Positions 42,664 through 50,355 of a stretch of DNA of 64,000 bases are shown here, in pieces. Position numbers and translations under genes: made by a program. Origin of the DNA: Heyndrickxia acidicola (GTDB lineage: Bacteria > Bacillota > Bacilli > Bacillales > Bacillaceae_C); NCBI RefSeq assembly GCF_001636425.1, contig NZ_KV440953.1, positions 1,562,847-1,626,846 on the forward strand, given 5' to 3'. Every line of letters starts with the position of its first letter. Positions within the stretch are counted from its first letter, which is position 1. The notes under the pieces were generated by a model. The model was not told where the DNA came from. It worked only from the letters and a program-made list of their open reading frames with translations, and searched no databases.

Positions 42664-42685
42664 GATCCCTGTTGCCACAGGGATC
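42664..42685. repeat. Inverted repeat between yqaJ and yqaI-like genes
   Basis: GATCCCTGT-TGCC-ACAGGGATC. A T-tract follows only on the plus strand, so it could terminate antisense transcription or act as an RNA-processing hairpin. Confidence 0.5.
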
Positions 42686-42690
42686 TTTTA

Positions 42691-42903
42691 TTATTCAGCC
42701 CTTATAAACTTAAAGCCGCGAATCTCGATTAAATAATCTTCCAGATTTTCTAAAAGGATAATTTCTCCTGTATCTGTATCCTCCACGATAGAATCACCTG
42801 TAAAAATTCCATCACCAAAATAATCAATTCCGTTATGTTCTGGTTGGTCTATCATATTTGGATATCCTGACTTTTCTATTTCAGTAATCATGGGATGCTG
42901 CAT
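42691..42903 (-). CDS. yqaI: YqaI-like small phage protein
   Basis: 70 aa from ATG at 42903 (AAGGTG upstream). IDYFGDGIFTGDSIVEDTDTGEIILLENLEDYLIEIRGFKF matches YqaI of the skin element, where it also precedes yqaJ. Function unknown. Confidence 0.75.
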   Translation of the reverse strand: MQHPMITEIEKSGYPNMIDQPEHNGIDYFGDGIFTGDSIVEDTDTGEIILLENLEDYLIEIRGFKFIRAE

Positions 42904-43095
42904 ACTTTCACCTTCTTCCCGATGGTAGATGACCATCATCACAACTAGGATTGAAGGATAATAAGGGGAAAACATCCAATCCTAGCCATGATGACAGGCA
43001 CCAAAGTGCCCACCATTGCATGATTAAATTTAGTAAGATATAATAAGGAACCAACCTTTTTTATCCTTTTAAATGGCAGTAAGTTAAGTGTCCGT

Positions 43096-43245
43096 TTAGC
43101 TTGCTGCTTTTTCATTTCCAGTAAAAATAATAGCTTTCATCTCCAACTCCCTTTGAGTTAACTTTAGTTGGTTATCCCTCGCCATTTGACACCATAATTT
43201 AACTTCTGAACCCTTCATTAGCGGACTAGTAAATAATCTTTTCAT
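43096..43245 (-). CDS. Small hypothetical phage protein
   Basis: 49 aa, starting MKRLFTSPLMKGSEVKLWCQ, with AAGGGTGG seven bases before the ATG. The stop of the upstream HTH gene touches it. Helical with a basic N-terminus. Confidence 0.55.
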   Translation of the reverse strand: MKRLFTSPLMKGSEVKLWCQMARDNQLKLTQRELEMKAIIFTGNEKAAS

Positions 43246-43246
43246 A

Positions 43247-43768
43247 TTAAATCCACCCTTTCGCCTTCCATACTGGAAGCCGTTTTTCTGATCTTTGTTT
43301 AAGAGAAATGTTGTATTCCTCTCCCAATATTGCTTTAAGGTTTGTAAGTGCCATTATTGCGTCAGATATTTCATCTATTACCTGACCTATCCTTTCGCGT
43401 TCTTCTTTGTTTGTTTCAGCTGGCGGTTTAACCAGGCTTACTTCATCTAAGATTTGTATTGCTTCTCTTGCTTCGTTAATAGCAAGTTCCTCTATTGCTA
43501 GTCTATGCCTCTCAACCGATTTACCAGACAAAACTGGCGGTGTCATACCATTGCTGAATTCATAAAGGATTTGCATTGAATAAATTGGATTGTCATATGT
43601 AAGTAAAGATTGCTTGGCCACGTCCTGCTGCATTTTTCTCCGATTGTTTTTCATGTGGCTTATTAACTGCGGGGAAACATTTAAATCAAAAGCCATTTGC
43701 TCCTGAAACAACTCTTCCTGAATTTGAAGAGTCTTTATTGCTCCCCCGACAAAAGCCGATTCTCTCAT
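43247..43768 (-). CDS. HTH-containing early phage protein (YqaG-like position)
   Basis: 173 aa. N-terminal XRE-like helix-turn-helix (EELFQEQMAFDLNVSPQLISHMKNNRRKMQQDVA). The remainder is helical and acidic. AAAGGAG precedes the ATG. Two palindromes upstream (GTATTTACAAATAC and TTCTAG-ATTA-CTAGAA, about 43807-43834) may be operators. Probably an early regulator. Confidence 0.65.
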   Translation of the reverse strand: MRESAFVGGAIKTLQIQEELFQEQMAFDLNVSPQLISHMKNNRRKMQQDVAKQSLLTYDNPIYSMQILYEFSNGMTPPVLSGKSVERHRLAIEELAINEAREAIQILDEVSLVKPPAETNKEERERIGQVIDEISDAIMALTNLKAILGEEYNISLKQRSEKRLPVWKAKGWI

Positions 43769-43835
43769 ATTGAATTCTCCTTTTTTTGTATTGTGGTTTG
43801 TATTTGTAAATACTTTTCATTCTAGTAATCTAGAA

Positions 43836-44150
43836 TCAAATAACTTGATCAAAATATCTTGAATTTTTTTCGAGCCACCTTGTATTTTTTTCAATCCATT
43901 TGAAAAGTAAGTGTGTTGGAATAAGAACTCCTGCTTCTCTGAACACAGGAAAGTCTGATCGATTTAACAGCTCTGATGCTTTTGTTTGACCAATCCTTAA
44001 TAGCTCCATCAATTCTTGTCTAGTAAGCATTGGAGGTAGTTCATTTTTTCTTACAACATCAGCAACTGCCTTTTCTATTTCTTGGCGTAAAACCTCACGG
44101 AATTTTTCATCAGCAAAATCTAAATTTACTTGGATCAACTTGCTCACCAC
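43836..44150 (-). CDS. DUF771/excisionase-like DNA-binding protein
   Basis: 104 aa. LPPMLTRQELMELLRIGQTKASELLNRSDFPVFREAGVLIPTHLLFKWIEKN is a winged-helix domain of the excisionase/DUF771 type. The acidic helical N-terminus may dimerise. It is the second gene of the early leftward transcript and could act as Xis or as a regulator. Confidence 0.72.
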   Translation of the reverse strand: MVSKLIQVNLDFADEKFREVLRQEIEKAVADVVRKNELPPMLTRQELMELLRIGQTKASELLNRSDFPVFREAGVLIPTHLLFKWIEKNTRWLEKNSRYFDQVI

Positions 44151-44172
44151 CTGTTTTAAATTAATTTAACTT

Positions 44173-44397
44173 CTACGCTGAATGATTTTTAACTTTGCGT
44201 ATCGCATAGCGACTTGGCAAAAAAATTTCTTCTCTTTCTTTGTTATAAAGATTTGCGATTTCTTCTGCGCGATTTGAACTGATTTGTCGTTGCCCATTTT
44301 CAATTTGGGATAGATAACCAGCTGATATATCAAGTTTTTTCGCAGCCTCTTCAAGACTAAATCCCGCAGATAAACGAGCCTCTTTAGGTAAACTCAA
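44173..44397 (-). CDS. Cro-like XRE regulator, first gene of the leftward operon
   Basis: 74 aa from the TTG at 44397, which has GAGGGGG seven bases upstream. A longer open frame to 44481 would start inside the promoter and operator and is unlikely; a GTG nine bases earlier is an alternative. HTH: FSLEEAAKKLDISAGYLSQIENGQRQIS. An operator-like site lies inside its 3' end (44195-44207). Confidence 0.78.
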   Translation of the reverse strand: MSLPKEARLSAGFSLEEAAKKLDISAGYLSQIENGQRQISSNRAEEIANLYNKEREEIFLPSRYAIRKVKNHSA

Positions 44398-44416
44398 ACT
44401 TTCCACCCCCTCAACT

Positions 44417-44429
44417 TCGCGTATCGTGT
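44417..44429. promoter_or_regulatory. Operator-like half-conserved site in the early leader
   Basis: TCGCGTATCGTGT, 10 of 13 positions as in the site at 44195-44207 and related to the TTGCRTTTCGCAA operators. Confidence 0.4.
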
Positions 44430-44440
44430 TGTCAACATTT

Positions 44441-44469
44441 ATATTACATTGCGTTTCGCAAAGTGTCAA
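44441..44469 (-). promoter_or_regulatory. Early leftward promoter with embedded operator
   Basis: Minus strand TTGACA (44464-44469), 17-base spacer, TAATAT (44441-44446). The spacer contains the perfect palindrome TTGCG-TTT-CGCAA (44449-44461), so repressor binding would block RNA polymerase. Confidence 0.88.
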
Positions 44470-44481
44470 CGCATTTTGCAA
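44469..44481. promoter_or_regulatory. Middle operator
   Basis: ACGCATTTTGCAA, 10 of 13 positions identical to the TTGCATTTCGCAA site; lies between the two divergent promoters. Confidence 0.65.
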
Positions 44482-44497
44482 AGTTTGTTAAAAAAAG

Positions 44498-44526
44498 TTT
44501 AAAGTTTGCATTTCGCAAAGTATAAT
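44498..44526 (+). promoter_or_regulatory. Repressor promoter with embedded operator
   Basis: TTTAAA (44498-44503), 17-base spacer, TATAAT (44521-44526). The spacer contains TTGCA-TTT-CGCAA (44506-44518), which predicts autoregulation of the repressor. Confidence 0.82.
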
Positions 44527-44558
44527 CTAGTTAGAAAGAAATTGCGGAGGAATATTAT

Positions 44559-45008
44559 ATGTTTGGAAAACGCCTAAGGGAATTAAGAAAGAAAAAAGGT
44601 TTGACTATGAAAGAATTTGGAAACAAATTCTCCCTCGCTGAATCAACTATTTCAGGTTACGAAAATGGAATAAGAAAGCCAGACATTGAGCTGGTTGATA
44701 AGTTTGCTGATTTTTTTGAGGTAAGCTCTGATTATTTATTAGGTAGAACTGATTCTCCCAATCCAACTATAAATTCTTCTATATTAAACCAAAAAGATGA
44801 AAAAGATATTGCAAAGCGTATGGAAAAAATAAAACAGGATTTAGAAGAGGCAAACAGTGACGGAGACGGCTTAAACTTTTATGGTGAGCCAATGAGTCAG
44901 GAAGCCATGGAGTCACTATTAGAAGCAATGGAATATGCTGTTCGACAGACTCAAAGAATTAATAAAAAGTACATTCCTAAAAAATATAGAGAGAAAAACG
45001 AAGAATAG
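44559..45008 (+). CDS. Prophage repressor, XRE family (ImmR-like)
   Basis: 149 aa. HTH FGKRLRELRKKKGLTMKEFGNKFSLAESTISGYENGIRKPDIEL at the N-terminus; C-terminal region is helical and acidic then basic, for oligomerisation. There is no LexA/CI-type Ser-Lys protease fold, so derepression probably uses the ImmA-type protease encoded next. GCGGAGG precedes the ATG. Confidence 0.88.
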   Translation: MFGKRLRELRKKKGLTMKEFGNKFSLAESTISGYENGIRKPDIELVDKFADFFEVSSDYLLGRTDSPNPTINSSILNQKDEKDIAKRMEKIKQDLEEANSDGDGLNFYGEPMSQEAMESLLEAMEYAVRQTQRINKKYIPKKYREKNEE

Positions 45009-45026
45009 GAATGTGGGGCGATTTCA

Positions 45027-45458
45027 ATGAAAACTGTAAAAAGGATGGTAAAGGATCTTACAGAAAAGTATAGAGAAACAGATCCTTATAAGATATCTTC
45101 ATTATTAAATATTCATGTTTTTCCCTGGGACTTACACAGAGAAATTAATGGGTTTTATAAATACGACAAACGAAATAAATATATTTTTATCAATAATAAC
45201 TTAAGCGAAGAGCTGCAACGTTTTGTTTGTGCTCATGAATTAGGTCATGCTGTACTACATCCAAGGGCAAACACCCCCTTTCTTAGGAATAGCACATTTT
45301 TTTCTGTTGACAAACTGGAAGTTGAAGCAAATTGTTTTGCCGTAAACCTTCTTCTTTCTAATGAGAATTTACAAGAATATGAAACTGCACACCACATATT
45401 AGTTAAAAATGGCATACCAATACATATGGAAAGATTCTTATATTTTTTTAATTTATAG
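45027..45458 (+). CDS. ImmA/IrrE-family metallopeptidase
   Basis: 143 aa. The zinc motif H70-E-L-G-H74 (RFVCAHELGHAVLHPR) and a later ligand Glu region (KLEVEANCFAVNLLL) define the family. In ICEBs1 and phi105 ImmA cleaves ImmR to allow induction; adjacency 18 bases after the repressor gene supports the same here. Confidence 0.9.
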   Translation: MKTVKRMVKDLTEKYRETDPYKISSLLNIHVFPWDLHREINGFYKYDKRNKYIFINNNLSEELQRFVCAHELGHAVLHPRANTPFLRNSTFFSVDKLEVEANCFAVNLLLSNENLQEYETAHHILVKNGIPIHMERFLYFFNL

Positions 45459-45462
45459 ATAG

Positions 45463-45503
45463 GTATTTTGGTTTATTAGCTAATGCTCAAGAAAATACCT
45501 GTT
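45463..45503 (+). terminator. Terminator after the repressor/protease operon
   Basis: AGGTATTTT...GAAAATACCT followed by GTTTTCGTT, a 9-bp stem with a long loop. Confidence 0.55.
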
Positions 45504-45598
45504 TTCGTTAATTAATTATTAATATGGAAATTTTAAAGAATATTGGAAACCCTGATACAATCACAATTAAACCAAAATAGTATAGTAAGGTGACTCTA

Positions 45599-46477
45599 AT
45601 GATAAAAAGAAAATTTTACATAGCAAAAGTAAATATACACGGAAATATTTTTAGCCAAAATTTAGATGAGTTGATAAGTTACCATATTCCTCGTGTGCTT
45701 CTAAACCCAGTACCAATAAAAATTCATACATGGAATTGGTCATTTACGGATGTTGAACAAATTAATTATGAAGGACATAATCTTATAATAGGAAACGTTA
45801 CTAAATCAAAAAGAAAACCACAAAAGTATAAATTAGGTTCTAAAACCTTTGTAGAGACCTCCGAAAATGAACTCGCAGAGACAGCATTTTTTGTTTACGA
45901 TGCCAAAAGCGAATTGTTAGTTCATGAGTCAAATGCTTCCATATCAGCATTTGAATTTAGAAATTTTTTCACGAACCTACTAAGTAATGACTCTTATGTT
46001 GGTGATGTTAGGATAAATCCTATTCCTATTCCGTTTAAAATTAAAGATGAACTAATTTCTTATGATAAAGTAACAAAAATATCCTTTCATCTGATTCATC
46101 CTAATCCTGGTCCAGGCAGAGAAGAATTTAATCTTTATAATAAAATAATTCACGATTCCCACTTAAAGGAATTGGACATTGAAATGAAAAATAAGGACGG
46201 AATTAATATTTATGTTTCAAATAGCACTTATAATCCTACATTCACGGAGGTTATTGAAGATGGAATAACTCTGGTTGAAAGAGGCTATGGAGACATTGAT
46301 ATCAGTGGTTATAACGAATATACTATACAAGGAAAGAAAAAGCCTCGTATAGAAAGAAAAAATAAGAATTTTAAATCTCGTAACTCTGTTAAACAAATTA
46401 ATATTATTGAAAATGATCGCGATACTATAATATCTCGTATTTTTCATTTTATGAGGAATACTATATCTAAATCATGA
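45599..46477 (+). CDS. Cytosolic component of a two-gene RexAB-like module (DUF4747-like)
   Basis: 292 aa from the ATG at 45599 (AAGGTG six bases upstream). Soluble, beta-rich N-terminal half (FYIAKVNIHGNIFSQNLDEL, WNWSFTDVEQINYEGHNLIIGNV, AFFVYDAKSELLVHE) resembling DUF4747-type proteins. The C-terminus is very basic (QGKKKPRIERKNKNFKSRNS), fit for nucleic-acid binding. It is strongly AT-rich and lies between the repressor operon and integrase, 16 bases before a 4-TM protein gene. Size and position parallel lambda RexA, but no sequence homology is claimed. Confidence 0.6.
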   Translation: MIKRKFYIAKVNIHGNIFSQNLDELISYHIPRVLLNPVPIKIHTWNWSFTDVEQINYEGHNLIIGNVTKSKRKPQKYKLGSKTFVETSENELAETAFFVYDAKSELLVHESNASISAFEFRNFFTNLLSNDSYVGDVRINPIPIPFKIKDELISYDKVTKISFHLIHPNPGPGREEFNLYNKIIHDSHLKELDIEMKNKDGINIYVSNSTYNPTFTEVIEDGITLVERGYGDIDISGYNEYTIQGKKKPRIERKNKNFKSRNSVKQINIIENDRDTIISRIFHFMRNTISKS

Positions 46478-46493
46478 AGATGAGGGTGAAAAA

Positions 46494-47036
46494 ATGAGCA
46501 AACACAGCTCGTCTAGATACCAAATCACCTATGAGGAAACCACTTTTTTTGGTTTACTAAAAATAAGTGGATTTAAATCATTATTTGCGGATTGGTCAAC
46601 CATTTATGCTTTAGTACTAACAGTATTATTCAATTTACTAATATGCAGTAAAGACTTTAATTTATACAACTCATTAGCAAAAGACTTTTCTGCTACACTT
46701 TTAGGGGCTTCAGCCACTGTTTTTGGAATAGTTTTGGCCGCATTGGCTGTTACTGTAAGTGTATTTCATCAATCACTTCTTCCTGCCCTTTTAGAAACAA
46801 AATTATTACATAAATACTTGTTTCCTTTTTGGTATGCAGTTGGATTATGGGGAATGAATTTAACTATATATTTTTTCCTTATGCTTCTAACCTCAATAGA
46901 TTTTAACTACTTGCATATAATTGAATTTTTGTTCATTTTTAATACTTTTATATTTATTTATGCAACTTTTTGTACTGTAAAATTAACAGGTTTGGTAGTG
47001 CAACTAACTCTTCAAAGAGCGCAAATTAAAGATTGA
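46494..47036 (+). CDS. Four-helix membrane protein, partner of the RexAB-like module
   Basis: 180 aa with about four hydrophobic segments (residues near 36-51, 66-92, 108-131, 140-163). The second contains small-residue-rich LLGASATVFGIVLAALAVTVSV. No enzyme motif is visible. Co-transcribed with the cytosolic partner (GAGGGTG ribosome-binding site) and terminated by GCCCCT/AGGGGC. A membrane effector that depolarises or seals the membrane on superinfection, like RexB, is the leading inference. Confidence 0.65.
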   Translation: MSKHSSSRYQITYEETTFFGLLKISGFKSLFADWSTIYALVLTVLFNLLICSKDFNLYNSLAKDFSATLLGASATVFGIVLAALAVTVSVFHQSLLPALLETKLLHKYLFPFWYAVGLWGMNLTIYFFLMLLTSIDFNYLHIIEFLFIFNTFIFIYATFCTVKLTGLVVQLTLQRAQIKD

Positions 47037-47048
47037 GAAGCAGTTTTT

Positions 47049-47071
47049 GCCCCTAAAGGGGCTTTTATTTT
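47049..47071 (+). terminator. Terminator of the two-gene module
   Basis: GCCCCT-AA-AGGGGC followed by TTTTATTTTA. Confidence 0.85.
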
Positions 47072-47178
47072 ACCCCCAAAAACGAACGTACATTCTACTT
47101 TATTTGTATAATAACCTCTCTTTAAAAATACAAGTTTATAGCTATTCTAAAATTATGAAAAAAAAGGAGTGATTAAAT

Positions 47179-48336
47179 ATGGCTTATTTCAGAAAAATTC
47201 AAGCTAAAAATAAAAAAGGTTACACTTGGTCCTTCACACTTGATCTTGGTATTGATCCGGAAACAGGAAAAAGAAAACAAATTACAAGGAGGGGCTTTGA
47301 TTCTAAAAAAGAAGCAGAATTAGCAGCTAATCAAATTACCCTTGATATTGAAAATAAATCGTTTGTGAATGAAAAAGATGTTCATTTTAAAGATTTAATT
47401 CAAGATTATCTTGAACTTATTGCAAAGCAATCAGTAAAGCCTTCGACATTTTATGGTTATACTACTGTAGTTAATAAACGACTTATTCCTAAGTTTGGAC
47501 ACATCAAGGTAAAAAAAATAAACCCTAAACTTATTAGTTCATATTATAATGACCTCTTGAAAGAAGGTCTTACAGAAGAATATATTCAATATATACATGC
47601 AATCCTCAAAACGGCTTCACAGACAGCAGTTGATTGGAAATACATAAAAAATGATTTTATGAGTAATGTTAAAGCACCTCGCCGGAAGAAAAACGAAGTG
47701 GAAACTTGGTCAATTGAGGAATGTATTAAATTTCTTAAACGAATGAAAGAGCAGCAAGATCATATTTTTATTCTCTATTATTTAGCAATCTATACAGGGA
47801 TGAGACGAGGTGAATTACTTGGATTAAAATGGGGGGCTATTGATTTTGATAAAAGAAGAATACACATAACCCATTCATTATACTATATTGCTGGACAGGG
47901 TCTTGTTTTACAAGATCCCAAAACAGCCTCAGGAAAAAGGAATATTTCCATTACCGATGATGTAATCGCTGAACTCCAGGCATATAAAGTAAAAAAACAG
48001 GAGCAACTATTAAAAGTTGGATTGAAGTTAAATAAGGATCATTTTATTATTTCAGCGTTTGGAGGAGAACCTTTAAATCCCAATACAATCCACAAACAGT
48101 TTCTTTATGATATTAAACTTGCTGGCGTTAAAAGAATCAGATTTCACGATTTGCGACATACACACGCCACCATTATGTTAGAGATTGGAGAAAACTCAAA
48201 AGTCGTTTCTGAGCGACTAGGACATTCTAATGTTTCCATTACTTTAGATAAGTACAGTCATGTTTCTTCTAATTTACAAGATTCATCTGCTGAAAATTTT
48301 TCCTATGCACTTCAAAAAACTCGCAGTCAGCAATGA
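47179..48336 (+). CDS. int: Tyrosine-type phage integrase
   Basis: 385 aa. The N-terminal arm-binding domain (YTWSFTLDLGIDPETGKRKQITRRGFDSKKEAELAA) binds the GTGGTCAA-type repeats by inference. It is followed by a SAM-like core-binding domain, then the catalytic domain with Arg in YTGMRRGELLGLKW, His and Arg in FHDLRHTHATIM, His in LGHSN, and nucleophile Tyr in LDKYSHV. AAAAAGGAGTG precedes the ATG. The stop codon lies 77 bases from the attR core. Confidence 0.96.
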   Translation: MAYFRKIQAKNKKGYTWSFTLDLGIDPETGKRKQITRRGFDSKKEAELAANQITLDIENKSFVNEKDVHFKDLIQDYLELIAKQSVKPSTFYGYTTVVNKRLIPKFGHIKVKKINPKLISSYYNDLLKEGLTEEYIQYIHAILKTASQTAVDWKYIKNDFMSNVKAPRRKKNEVETWSIEECIKFLKRMKEQQDHIFILYYLAIYTGMRRGELLGLKWGAIDFDKRRIHITHSLYYIAGQGLVLQDPKTASGKRNISITDDVIAELQAYKVKKQEQLLKVGLKLNKDHFIISAFGGEPLNPNTIHKQFLYDIKLAGVKRIRFHDLRHTHATIMLEIGENSKVVSERLGHSNVSITLDKYSHVSSNLQDSSAENFSYALQKTRSQQ

Positions 48337-48338
48337 AT

Positions 48339-48357
48339 GTGGTCAAATTGTGGTCAA
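48339..48357 (+). repeat. Integrase arm-type sites, right end (two GTGGTCAA repeats)
   Basis: GTGGTCAA at 48339-48346 and 48350-48357, 11 bp apart (one helical turn), between int and attR, in the same orientation as the three left-end copies. Confidence 0.75.
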
Positions 48358-48364
48358 ATTGCTA

Positions 48365-48410
48365 TAAAAACAAAGAAGAACCCTTATATATCAAGGATTC
48401 TTCTCATTTA
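48365..48410 (-). terminator. Phage-carried terminator for mutL
   Basis: Minus strand GAAGAATCCTT-GATATAT-AAGGGTTCTTC followed by TTTGTTTTTA. It ends 3 bases from the att core and resembles the host terminator at 2013-2056 in stem, loop length and tail. After integration it terminates mutL transcription and shields int. Confidence 0.8.
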
Positions 48411-48412
48411 AA

Positions 48413-48432
48413 AATTACATTACCCGTTTAAA
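48413..48432. repeat. attR core, overlapping the mutL stop codon
   Basis: AATTACATTACCCGTTTAAA, identical to 2136-2155. On the minus strand it encodes FKRVM and the TAA stop of MutL. Confidence 0.92.
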
Positions 48433-50343
48433 CATTTTCTCCATATCATAGGAGGAATAATGAACAATGATTGGCCGACCATGCGGACAGGTAAATGGAT
48501 CGGACGACTGTCTTAATTGGTCAAGCAGGGATTGGATTTCGTCATTTCTCAGGTGCCTGTTGGCTTTAATAGAGCCTTTGCAGCTCATCATAATGGCCGC
48601 TTCCTCCCTAAGCCTTTTAATATCTACCTTTTTCATTGTAAGTACTTGTTCGATCATTTCTTCTATGACCTGCTCTTCCTCTCCTTTTGGAAACCAAGAT
48701 GGGTGTGAACGGGTAATAAAGCTATTATGACCAAAGGATTCCAGGTAAACGCCGACTTCTTCTAATGCAGAAAGATTTTCCTGAATTTTAATATACTCAT
48801 CTGTTGAAAACTCCAGTGTGATAGGAACCAAAAGATCCTGAAGTTCCCTCTCTACACGTCCAACCTTTTCACGAAAGTATTCATATTTAATTCTTTCCTG
48901 GGCAGCATGCTGGTCTATGATATAAAGACCTTTCTCATTTTGGGCAAATATATATGTTCCATGCATTTGGCCAATTGGATACATTGGAGGTATCCGAGAA
49001 GCTGCTGATTCTTCCACTTTCTCGTCTTCCATTTCTGCTTCTCTTTCATCCTCGTTTATTTCAAAAATAACATCTTCCGCAACAGGCAAGCGGCGATCTT
49101 CAGTTGGATGGTTATCATGCTCTTCAGCCTTTTCCTCGATTGAAATAGAAGGAAGATTGTTAATCGGCAGCTCTGAAGATGGGACTTCTGCTATCGTAAA
49201 TCCTTTATTGAACTGTTCTTTAAAAAGCGGATGTGCTGCTTCAGGTTTTTTTTCCAGCCGTGGTACTTCCTCAACCGGTAAATGGTCTAACTCCATAACG
49301 GTTTGTTCCGGCTTTATCCAATCCTTTTTGATGGCCGAGTAGCCCGACGGAATTAGATCGCGGGACTTAAAGGCGTTTTTGACCGTTTCTGCCACCAGCT
49401 GATTCAATTCCTGTTCTTTGCTTAGCCTGACCTCCATTTTAGATGGATGTACATTTACATCTACTAGAATCGGATCCATTTCAACGGCTAATAGAACAAT
49501 TGGATACCTGCCAATAGGCAGCAATGTATGATAACCCTCCTGGATGGCTTTAACAAGAGAATAATTTTTAATAAATCTTCCGTTAATCATAGTCGAGATG
49601 TAATTTCTTGATGCCCTTGTCACCTCGGGCATTGAGATATATCCTGAAATTTTAAAGTCCAGAGAAGACACAGAAACCGGAATCATCTTTTTAGCAATAT
49701 TCATTCCATAAATAGCCGCCAATACCTGGCGCACATCCCCATTGCCATTTGTTTGCAGAAGCATGCGGTCATAATGGCGGAGCCGTATAGAAACCTCTGG
49801 ATGGGCAAGCGCCAGGCGATTTACAACATCCGTAATATTACCGAGTTCAGTATGAAGTGTTTTCATATATTTTAAGCGGGCTGGCGTATTAAAAAATAAA
49901 TCTGAAACAGTAATATCACTGCCTTTTCGTGCAGAAGCCTTTTCATTTTCCAGTACCTTTCCGCCTTCAATCACTACGCGGCTGCCTGCTCCATCGCCGG
50001 TTGAAGTGACAAGCTCCAAATTAGAAACAGATGCAATACTTGGAAGCGCCTCTCCGCGAAACCCTAGGGTTCGAATGCGAAATAAATCATTTTCGTCCTT
50101 AATTTTACTTGTAGCGTGCCTGTGAAACGCAAGCAAAACGTCATCCTCTTCTATTCCAGTGCCATTATCAATGATACGGATCTTTGAAAGCCCCGCATCT
50201 TCTATATCAATTTCTACCACTGTGCTTTTTGCATCGATCGCATTCTCCACAAGCTCTTTCACCACAGAAGCAGGCCTTTCCACTACTTCACCTGCTGCAA
50301 TTTTATTGGAGAGAATATCATCGAGCTGGATAATCTTCCCCAT
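48415..50343 (-). CDS. mutL: DNA mismatch repair protein MutL
   Basis: 642 aa from the ATG at 50343 (GGTGG upstream; family starts MGKIIQL). GHKL ATPase with NAIDA, DNGTGI and [15 protein letters not shown]-terminal endonuclease motif [12 protein letters not shown] and a CxHGRP zinc motif (CPHGRPII). MutL nicks the new strand after MutS finds a mismatch. Its last codons lie within the phage att core and are kept unchanged by integration. It follows mutS by 12 bases in one operon. Confidence 0.97.
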   Translation of the reverse strand: MGKIIQLDDILSNKIAAGEVVERPASVVKELVENAIDAKSTVVEIDIEDAGLSKIRIIDNGTGIEEDDVLLAFHRHATSKIKDENDLFRIRTLGFRGEALPSIASVSNLELVTSTGDGAGSRVVIEGGKVLENEKASARKGSDITVSDLFFNTPARLKYMKTLHTELGNITDVVNRLALAHPEVSIRLRHYDRMLLQTNGNGDVRQVLAAIYGMNIAKKMIPVSVSSLDFKISGYISMPEVTRASRNYISTMINGRFIKNYSLVKAIQEGYHTLLPIGRYPIVLLAVEMDPILVDVNVHPSKMEVRLSKEQELNQLVAETVKNAFKSRDLIPSGYSAIKKDWIKPEQTVMELDHLPVEEVPRLEKKPEAAHPLFKEQFNKGFTIAEVPSSELPINNLPSISIEEKAEEHDNHPTEDRRLPVAEDVIFEINEDEREAEMEDEKVEESAASRIPPMYPIGQMHGTYIFAQNEKGLYIIDQHAAQERIKYEYFREKVGRVERELQDLLVPITLEFSTDEYIKIQENLSALEEVGVYLESFGHNSFITRSHPSWFPKGEEEQVIEEMIEQVLTMKKVDIKRLREEAAIMMSCKGSIKANRHLRNDEIQSLLDQLRQSSDPFTCPHGRPIIVHYSSYDMEKMFKRVM

Positions 50344-50355
50344 GATTTCCACCGC

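Larger units (their letters stand above)
2136..48432. mobile_element. Complete PBSX/skin-like contractile-tailed prophage integrated at the 3' end of mutL
   Basis: Bounded by a perfect 20-bp direct repeat. It contains an integrase, repressor and cro region, recombination and replication genes, terminase, a full head and contractile tail set (sheath, tape measure, baseplate), lysis genes, and cargo at the attL end. The lytic genes run leftward on the minus strand from about 44.4 kb to 6.8 kb, and the lysogeny genes run rightward from 44.5 to 48.3 kb. All key structural genes read open, so the element could be inducible, but this is not shown. Related in gene order to the PBSX xkd and skin yqa genes of B. 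subtilis. Confidence 0.95.

Noticed and set aside
42976-43095. 37-codon minus-strand frame rich in Trp (MQWWALWC...)
   Set aside because: No ribosome-binding site; the DNA is explained by several inverted repeats instead.
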